From assembly GCF_014201715.1 (NCBI RefSeq), contig NZ_JACHFD010000004.1, positions 62,001 through 126,000 of the forward strand: a stretch of DNA of 64,000 bases, in the 5' to 3' direction. Position numbers and translations under genes: made by a program. Shown piece after piece: positions 58,949-64,000 of the stretch. Within the stretch, counting starts at the first letter, position 1. The number at the start of each line of letters is the position of its first letter. The notes beneath the pieces were generated by a model, which did no database searches, had not been told where the DNA came from, and was given only the letters and a program-made list of their open reading frames with translations. The DNA comes from Haloferula luteola. Its GTDB lineage: Bacteria; Verrucomicrobiota; Verrucomicrobiia; Verrucomicrobiales; Akkermansiaceae.

Positions 58949-61900
58949 TCAGGGCTGGGTGAGGGTCAGCTGCCAAAAGAGCCGTGGAGCGTCTTCGACT
59001 GCTGGCACCAGATAAAAGGACTGGATTTGAAAGTCGCCGTCGATTTCCGGCTGGCCGAGAGGATGGGCGGTGCCACTTCCATCGCTCATGACGAGAGTGG
59101 TGCTGGCGGCGACTCCGATTTCCAAGCCCTTCATGTCGATGGGAACTCGGAAGGAGACGATGCGGTAGGATTTGCCCGCTTCGGTGTCCGGTGAACTCTG
59201 TCCAGCAGCGTCGTTGAGCGAGATGAGGGCTGCGGTGGCCAACTCGGATTCTCCCGATGGATGAGGCACTTCAATCTGGAGGGCAGAGGAGAGAGTCGGA
59301 TCGAGGTCGAAGAGGAACTTGAAGCCGTTGGCGACTCCATCGCCACTGGCATCGTCATCAAACCCATCGAGTCCTGAAGGCAGATCATAGGCGGCGGCCC
59401 AGCCATCGTAGCCACTGCTGGCGCCGAGGACCTGAAGCGAGATGGCGGCCGAGGTGACTCTTCCTGAATCGTCTACGGCCACCATCGTATAGTTTCCATG
59501 GTCATCGGGTGTGACGGGATCGAGGATGAGCTGAGGATCGGTGGCCCCAGGAATGGCGGTGCCTTGGTGGTACCATTGGAAGGTGAGAGCCCCCCCCACA
59601 GCGGAGGCGGTGAAGGTGACTCGATCGCCGGGTTCGGCATAGCCGCCGCCGGAGGTGTGGAGGATGGACAATGAGGGTGTCTGGGCCGATGGAGCGCCGG
59701 GACCGAGTTTGACGAGGCGCGCGCGCGCCTGAGTGTCGACCGAGGTGACGGCGAGGCCGACAAACAGGCTTTGGTGATCGCCAGCGGGTTCGATGGAACG
59801 GATGAACCAATTGGAGGGAGCATCGACGGTCAGGCTGGTGATGGAATCGATGGCGGTGGCTGAGCCGTCCGTGGCAAATTGGGCGAGGTTTTTCACCGGG
59901 CCGGTGGTGTCAGCCAGGGCGAATGAGCCCCCGGCGATGACGGTTCCTCCGGGGAGTTCGCCGGCGCCATTGACGAGTTGGTTGTAGAGTTCGTGGTAGG
60001 GGTTTCCGGGTGCGAAGCTGGCATCAAGAACGCCCGTGGAGGTGAACCGGGCGATGCCGATTCGGGAGGCACCGGCGACGCTGGTGAAGCGCCCAGCCAC
60101 GATGAAATCGCCGTTTTCCAGCGGAACGAGTGAGCCCATCTGGTTGGCCCCGAAGTTGGCCTGGGTGAATCCCGGGCTGAGCGTTCCCGAGGAGGTGAGG
60201 CGCTGGCTCAGCCACTGGCTGTTGGAGTTTTTCGCAAACATCAAAAGCTCGCCATTCGGGAGCAGCCGGAATCCTGCTGGTGGCGGGCTGGCTAGGGCGA
60301 GTTGGCTGAAGCGACCGTCGAAGCTGGCATCGATGCTGCCGGCGGTGGTGATGCGGACGACGTTTTTCTTGGAGCTTCCCGCACCGGAAACGCTGTCGCC
60401 GGCGAGATAGAGCCGATCGGTGGAATCGATCTCGATGGCAGAGAAGGTCGTGTAGGAGTAGGTGTTCGCCGGGGGATCGTAGGTCGTGTCGACGACGCCG
60501 GCGGAGGAGATCTTCAGGAGGCGAAAACTACGACCGGCGTGGTTGTTGTCGATGTAGGTGAAGGGGGCACCGGGCAAGGCGTAGACGGTGCCATCGGATG
60601 CCAGGGCAATGTCGACGATGGCGGTGTCGTACAGATAGCCACTGACGTATTCCTGGAGGTGGGGAATGGCGAAGGATTCGTCGAGCGATCCGTCCGGGTG
60701 GAGGCGGACGATCCCGGCGCGGGTGCCGGCGGAGGTGGTGTAGCGGAACTGGCCACCGACAAGGATTTTACCGTCGGGTTGTTCGACAGCGGTGTAGACG
60801 ACGAAGCGTCCGGAGAGGAATCCATCGGCGCGCGAGTTGGCGAACTGGAAGTCGGGCTGGGCGGCTTCGAAATCAGGATCGCGTCCGAGTGCGGTTTCGA
60901 TGCCTTGGAAGGACAGCGATGCAGGCGGGCTGAAGGTGTCGCCGTAGGGATTGGTCAGGCGGGCTTCGTAGATGCCGACGTCTGCGATGGAGACGCCGGA
61001 GATATCAAGGTTGGCAGAGGTGGCGCCGGGCAATGGATTGCCATTGAAATACCACTGGATGGCCGTGGTGTCGGCGCTAGCCTCGACGGAGAAGTGGGCG
61101 GTATCGCCGGGCGTGAGAAGTTGACTCACAGGAGCGCTGAGGATCCGCGATTTGGCCTGGATTTGGACGTCGGCGTCGCTGCTGAGGGCGCCTCCGAGGT
61201 CATTGATGGCGACGAAATGATACGTGCCTGCGTCGGTCGTTCGAAGATCGGTGATTTGAAGATTCAAGGTGGTGGCTCCGCTGACTCGGCCGCCATCGCT
61301 GAGGGGGAAACCGTTGCGGAACCACCGGTAGCGCAGGGTGGCATTTCCGAATGCGGCGGCGGAGAGTTGGAGGGTCTCGTCCTGAATCCAACTGGAGGAG
61401 GCAGCAGGCTGGGTGGAAACCACGGGATGGCCGATGTGATTTTGTTCCCAGGCATGTACGAGGTGATCGGTTCCGGGAAGCAGGGCGAGCCGAGGGCCGA
61501 TGGCTGCGGGCCCGAGGATGGAGGGAAAGGCGTAGGCCTGGCGGGTCCATTCGCTACCGATGCCCGGTGAGGCGTCGTAGCCTTGGGTCTCGCTGTCAAA
61601 GGCGAGGAACTGACCGTCGATGAAGGTGATGCTTTGGTAGTTGGGGCTGGGGGTCGAGTTCGGGCCGATGGTGGAGAAGCTGCCGGCCAGCGAAGGGGCG
61701 GCATAGATTTTCCCGCTGGCGGAAACGACGACCCACTGGTTGTTGCCATAGGCGACGCCGGTGAGGGTAGCATTGGAGAGATAGGCGGTGGACCAGGTGA
61801 CACCGCCATCGAGGCTACGGGTGTAGGCACCGGCGCTGCCGAGCGCGATCCATTCCCCTTGGTGTCCGTGAAGATGCAGGGAGTAAGGAACAGGGCTCTC

Positions 61901-63562
61901 CGGATTGGCATGAGTCCAATGAACGCCGTCGCTGGAAACGAGGGCGCGGCCTGCGGTGGTGAGAAGGAGGAATTGGCTGCCATCGAATCGGATCGCGCGA
62001 ATCGTTTCGGTGGGCTGCAGCCCGGGGGCGATGGCGGCCCAGTGCTGGCCATCGGAGGAGACCTGCGCGGCGCTGCTGACAAAGATACCATTGCCGTAGG
62101 CGATGCCGGGTTGGGCTGGAGCGGATTCCCATTCGATGCCGTCTTGGGTGATGACGTTCTCCGTGGTGCCCTCGAGAATGAAACGACCATTGCCGTAGGT
62201 GACGTTGAGGGGTTCGGCGCGCGGTCCGACCCAGGAGGGTCCGATCGGGCTGGTGGCGATTTCTGACCAACTCAGACCATCGGTGGAGCGGCGGCCTTCG
62301 GTGCCAACCGCAACGCGAATCCCGCCCGAGGTGGCGATGTCTGCAGCTCCATGGAGAGAGCCAACAGGTCCGGTGCTCCAGTGCACGGCATCGGTTGAGT
62401 AGAAGAAGGGCGTGTTGGTGCTGGCGGCACCGCGGGAGAGGAAATGCGTTCCATCGAAGGCGAGGGTGGAGAGCGTGGCGGGGGAGTTGGCCTTGGTGAA
62501 GGTGAGACCATCGCTGGATGTGGCGGTGACGGGACCGCTGGTCACTGCATAAACCCCATTTCCATAGGCGAGATGGGTGATGGCAAAGTAGAGGCCATCG
62601 GCGACGATGGTGCAGGGCGTGAAGGTGGTGCCATTGGTGGAGTAGCGGAGATCCGATTGAACCGCGTTGTAGCCTTTTCCGGAGAGATAGAGGCGGTCAT
62701 TGAGCACCCGCAGAATCGGACCGGCCAGAGAGCCGAGCACATTTCCGGGAATGAAAGGGGCCTCCCAGGTGACCCCGGTGGTATCGGCAGAGCGCGCGAT
62801 GGCTCCCGCTAGGTTGCCGACGTAGAAGCGGCCCTGAAAAAAGGCGACCGAGGTGATGGGCCATTTCTGGAGTTCGAGGAAGCTGGACGCTCGGGGAGTC
62901 CAGGTTTCGAGGTCGGTACTGGTGTAGAGAGCGTTGCCCTCGCCAACGGCCACGTAGGTGCCTTGCCCATAGGCCAGGTCGGTGAGGGGGAGCGGGCTTC
63001 CAGTCGAATGGTGGGTCCAGTGGATGCCATCGTCGGAGGAGGAGACGGTGCCGTGGGTCGCGAGGGCGACGAATCGGCTGCCGTCGTGGATGACCCGGAT
63101 GCCATCGGTGAGAAAGTCATCTGGATTGACGGGGTTCATCACCCCGTCGAGCGAGCCCGAGGGCTCAAAAGCACCGCCGAGCCGGAGATCGAGGCGGGTG
63201 TGAGTGGTGGTGCCATTTTGAGTGCTACTGCCGGTCGCGGCGAGGGTGCCAGCGGAGATCGATCCCGCGTCGAGTGAGAAGTCATTGGGTTGGTTCCAAG
63301 TGATGGTTCCGGTGGCATCGACCTGACCGGTGATGGCTCCATCCTGCACGGAGATGTCACCATCGGGCCCGACGATGGCGATGGCGTATCCGATCGGTCG
63401 TTCGGCCTGGGTCAGATGGCCTGACATGCGCAGGAAGACATCGCCCTGATAGCTTCCCTGAAATTCAGATTGAGCGAGGCACGGGAGGACACCCCAGCAG
63501 AGAAAAACGAAGAGCAGGAGCCTGAGAGGACCCAGGCGGGGGGGTGGGGTAAAAGCACGCAT
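58949..63562 (-). CDS. Giant secreted protein with WD-like/sialidase-type units, Ig-like domains and delta-60 repeats
   Basis: A 1537-residue exported protein with a signal peptide (LRLLLFVFLCWGVLPCLA). The first half repeats a beta-propeller-type unit (YGQGTYVAVGEGNALYTS, YGNGRFILEGTTENVITQ, SSDGVHWTHA). Two Ig-like domains follow (RYRWFRNGFPLSDGG and IQWYFNGNPLPGATS). A region of delta-60/DUF5122 repeats comes next (HPDGSLDESF, SIDASFDGRFS, STGVLDASFAPGNP), then a third Ig-like unit and a DGFDDDASGDGVANG segment. ATG 63562 was chosen for the signal peptide. No PEP-CTERM or C-terminal anchor is visible. Ligand and role are unknown. Confidence 0.85.
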   Translation of the reverse strand: MRAFTPPPRLGPLRLLLFVFLCWGVLPCLAQSEFQGSYQGDVFLRMSGHLTQAERPIGYAIAIVGPDGDISVQDGAITGQVDATGTITWNQPNDFSLDAGSISAGTLAATGSSTQNGTTTHTRLDLRLGGAFEPSGSLDGVMNPVNPDDFLTDGIRVIHDGSRFVALATHGTVSSSDDGIHWTHHSTGSPLPLTDLAYGQGTYVAVGEGNALYTSTDLETWTPRASSFLELQKWPITSVAFFQGRFYVGNLAGAIARSADTTGVTWEAPFIPGNVLGSLAGPILRVLNDRLYLSGKGYNAVQSDLRYSTNGTTFTPCTIVADGLYFAITHLAYGNGVYAVTSGPVTATSSDGLTFTKANSPATLSTLAFDGTHFLSRGAASTNTPFFYSTDAVHWSTGPVGSLHGAADIATSGGIRVAVGTEGRRSTDGLSWSEIATSPIGPSWVGPRAEPLNVTYGNGRFILEGTTENVITQDGIEWESAPAQPGIAYGNGIFVSSAAQVSSDGQHWAAIAPGLQPTETIRAIRFDGSQFLLLTTAGRALVSSDGVHWTHANPESPVPYSLHLHGHQGEWIALGSAGAYTRSLDGGVTWSTAYLSNATLTGVAYGNNQWVVVSASGKIYAAPSLAGSFSTIGPNSTPSPNYQSITFIDGQFLAFDSETQGYDASPGIGSEWTRQAYAFPSILGPAAIGPRLALLPGTDHLVHAWEQNHIGHPVVSTQPAASSSWIQDETLQLSAAAFGNATLRYRWFRNGFPLSDGGRVSGATTLNLQITDLRTTDAGTYHFVAINDLGGALSSDADVQIQAKSRILSAPVSQLLTPGDTAHFSVEASADTTAIQWYFNGNPLPGATSANLDISGVSIADVGIYEARLTNPYGDTFSPPASLSFQGIETALGRDPDFEAAQPDFQFANSRADGFLSGRFVVYTAVEQPDGKILVGGQFRYTTSAGTRAGIVRLHPDGSLDESFAIPHLQEYVSGYLYDTAIVDIALASDGTVYALPGAPFTYIDNNHAGRSFRLLKISSAGVVDTTYDPPANTYSYTTFSAIEIDSTDRLYLAGDSVSGAGSSKKNVVRITTAGSIDASFDGRFSQLALASPPPAGFRLLPNGELLMFAKNSNSQWLSQRLTSSGTLSPGFTQANFGANQMGSLVPLENGDFIVAGRFTSVAGASRIGIARFTSTGVLDASFAPGNPYHELYNQLVNGAGELPGGTVIAGGSFALADTTGPVKNLAQFATDGSATAIDSITSLTVDAPSNWFIRSIEPAGDHQSLFVGLAVTSVDTQARARLVKLGPGAPSAQTPSLSILHTSGGGYAEPGDRVTFTASAVGGALTFQWYHQGTAIPGATDPQLILDPVTPDDHGNYTMVAVDDSGRVTSAAISLQVLGASSGYDGWAAAYDLPSGLDGFDDDASGDGVANGFKFLFDLDPTLSSALQIEVPHPSGESELATAALISLNDAAGQSSPDTEAGKSYRIVSFRVPIDMKGLEIGVAASTTLVMSDGSGTAHPLGQPEIDGDFQIQSFYLVPAVEDAPRLFWQLTLTQP

Positions 63563-63634
63563 GGTGCGAGGAAAGCTTGGGGGTTCCATACGCCGCAACC
63601 CCAATCTCAGCGCCAAATTTACTGTTAGATAGGT

Positions 63635-63658
63635 TTCCTCCCCTGTTCAGGGGAGGAA
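63635..63658. promoter_or_regulatory. Perfect inverted repeat between divergent genes
   Basis: TTCCTCCCC (63635-63643) and GGGGAGGAA (63650-63658) form a perfect 9-bp repeat with a 6-nt loop, in the 216-bp region between the giant secreted-protein gene and the ECF sigma factor. It may be an operator, attenuator or terminator. Confidence 0.45.
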
Positions 63659-63778
63659 GAATCTCAAGGAGTTAATGATTTGGGCTGCGGAATGGTAGAG
63701 GGAAATCGGTGATCCCGCGAGCAGGGGGCAGATGGATGGCAAAGGAAACCTTTCGCACGAGGGGTTGGAAAGGCTAGG

Positions 63779-64000
63779 GTGACCAAGTCTGTGAGCAACG
63801 AAGGAGATTTGACCCGGATATTGAAGGCTGCGGGAGCCAAGGGAGAGCTGCCCTCGGAGGATCTGCTGCCCTTGGTGTACGACGAACTGCGGGGGCTGGC
63901 GGCGGCGCGGATGAGAGGAGAGGCGGAGGGGCAGACCTTGCAGGCGACGGCATTGGTTCACGAGGCATGGATGCGGGTGGCGGGAAAAGGCGGGCGTACG
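63779..64000 (+). CDS. ECF-type RNA polymerase sigma factor, N-terminal part (cut by window end)
   Basis: The first 74 residues of a sigma factor of the TIGR02999-like ECF group. LPLVYDELRGLAAARMRGE is the region-2.1 opening and QTLQATALVHEAWMRVAG is the group's most typical segment. A GTG at 63779 with GGAAAGG 5 nt upstream is the likely start; another in-frame GTG lies at 63791. In Verrucomicrobiota and Planctomycetota such genes are often followed by a Ser/Thr kinase, which would lie outside this window. Confidence 0.85.
   Translation, partial: MTKSVSNEGDLTRILKAAGAKGELPSEDLLPLVYDELRGLAAARMRGEAEGQTLQATALVHEAWMRVAGKGGRT

Noticed and set aside
60302..61570. 422-codon plus-strand ORF inside the giant secreted-protein gene
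   Set aside because: Low-complexity Gly/Asp-rich translation, antisense to a gene with clear repeats and a signal peptide.
38464..63562. PEP-CTERM-like tails on the MBG-type protein and the giant secreted protein
   Set aside because: Both C-termini lack the PEP motif, hydrophobic stretch and basic tail.
1..64000. CRISPR arrays, tRNA/rRNA genes, insertion sequences, toxin-antitoxin or phage-defence genes
   Set aside because: Searched by eye for regularly spaced repeats, cloverleaf ends, transposase motifs and short paired ORFs; nothing supportable found.

Overview
This 64 kb stretch looks like a chromosome segment of a Verrucomicrobiota bacterium, or a close PVC-group relative. The evidence is an exosortase/EpsI pair beside a PEP-CTERM protein, large secreted Ig/delta-60-repeat proteins, C-termini with a 'DPDADGLPNLLEFALGLDP'-type calcium-binding-like segment, and an ECF sigma factor of the 'LQATALVHEAWMR' type. 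This placement rests on protein style, not on a marker-gene tree. Most of the window is GC-rich. About 21.08-31.95 kb and 35.2-36.5 kb are visibly more AT-rich. I saw no tRNA, rRNA, CRISPR array, insertion sequence or integrase.

Region 1 (1-40 kb) is a large exopolysaccharide/envelope-glycan locus. It opens with a sugar-nucleotide epimerase tail, a GT4 glycosyltransferase and a HAD-UbiA fusion whose motifs resemble phosphoribosyl-polyprenyl-phosphate synthases. A GT-C-like membrane protein follows. Next come a priming sugar phosphotransferase, an O-antigen ligase with TPRs, the EpsI/exosortase pair, PRPP synthetase, a small secreted protein, a PEP-CTERM protein, an outer-membrane barrel, a Wza-like export protein and a Wzc-like BY-kinase with a Tyr-rich tail. 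A GbsR/MarR-like regulator, UDP-glucose dehydrogenase and GDP-mannose dehydratase come after these. The AT-rich part holds a flippase, a polymerase candidate, two pyruvyl transferases, three glycosyltransferases, two acetyltransferases and an FrhB-like iron-sulfur protein. The locus closes with a VanZ-like protein, a WecG-type transferase, a second priming transferase, an SGNH hydrolase, another O-antigen ligase and an MBG-type secreted protein.

Region 2 (40-51.6 kb) is mostly housekeeping: rplY, pth-rpsF-ssb, purE-purK, a guanine-deaminase-like enzyme, a lipoprotein amidase, two secreted proteins (one an SHD1-HExxH candidate protease), a HupE/UreJ protein, thrC and thrB.

Region 3 (51.7-58.2 kb) is a heavy-metal RND efflux operon (outer-membrane TolC-like, adaptor, pump) bracketed by two His/Cys-rich exported proteins. 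It is followed by a YciF-type ferritin-like protein, a 1537-residue secreted protein and the start of an ECF sigma factor cut by the window end.

Functionally, the first 40 kb can be read as one or two polysaccharide assembly lines (priming, side-chain glycosylation, pyruvyl/acetyl decoration, flipping, polymerisation, export) combined with an exosortase that processes a PEP-CTERM protein. The most interesting hypothesis is that the HAD-UbiA fusion, together with PRPP, makes a polyprenyl-phosphate pentose donor for a membrane GT-C enzyme.
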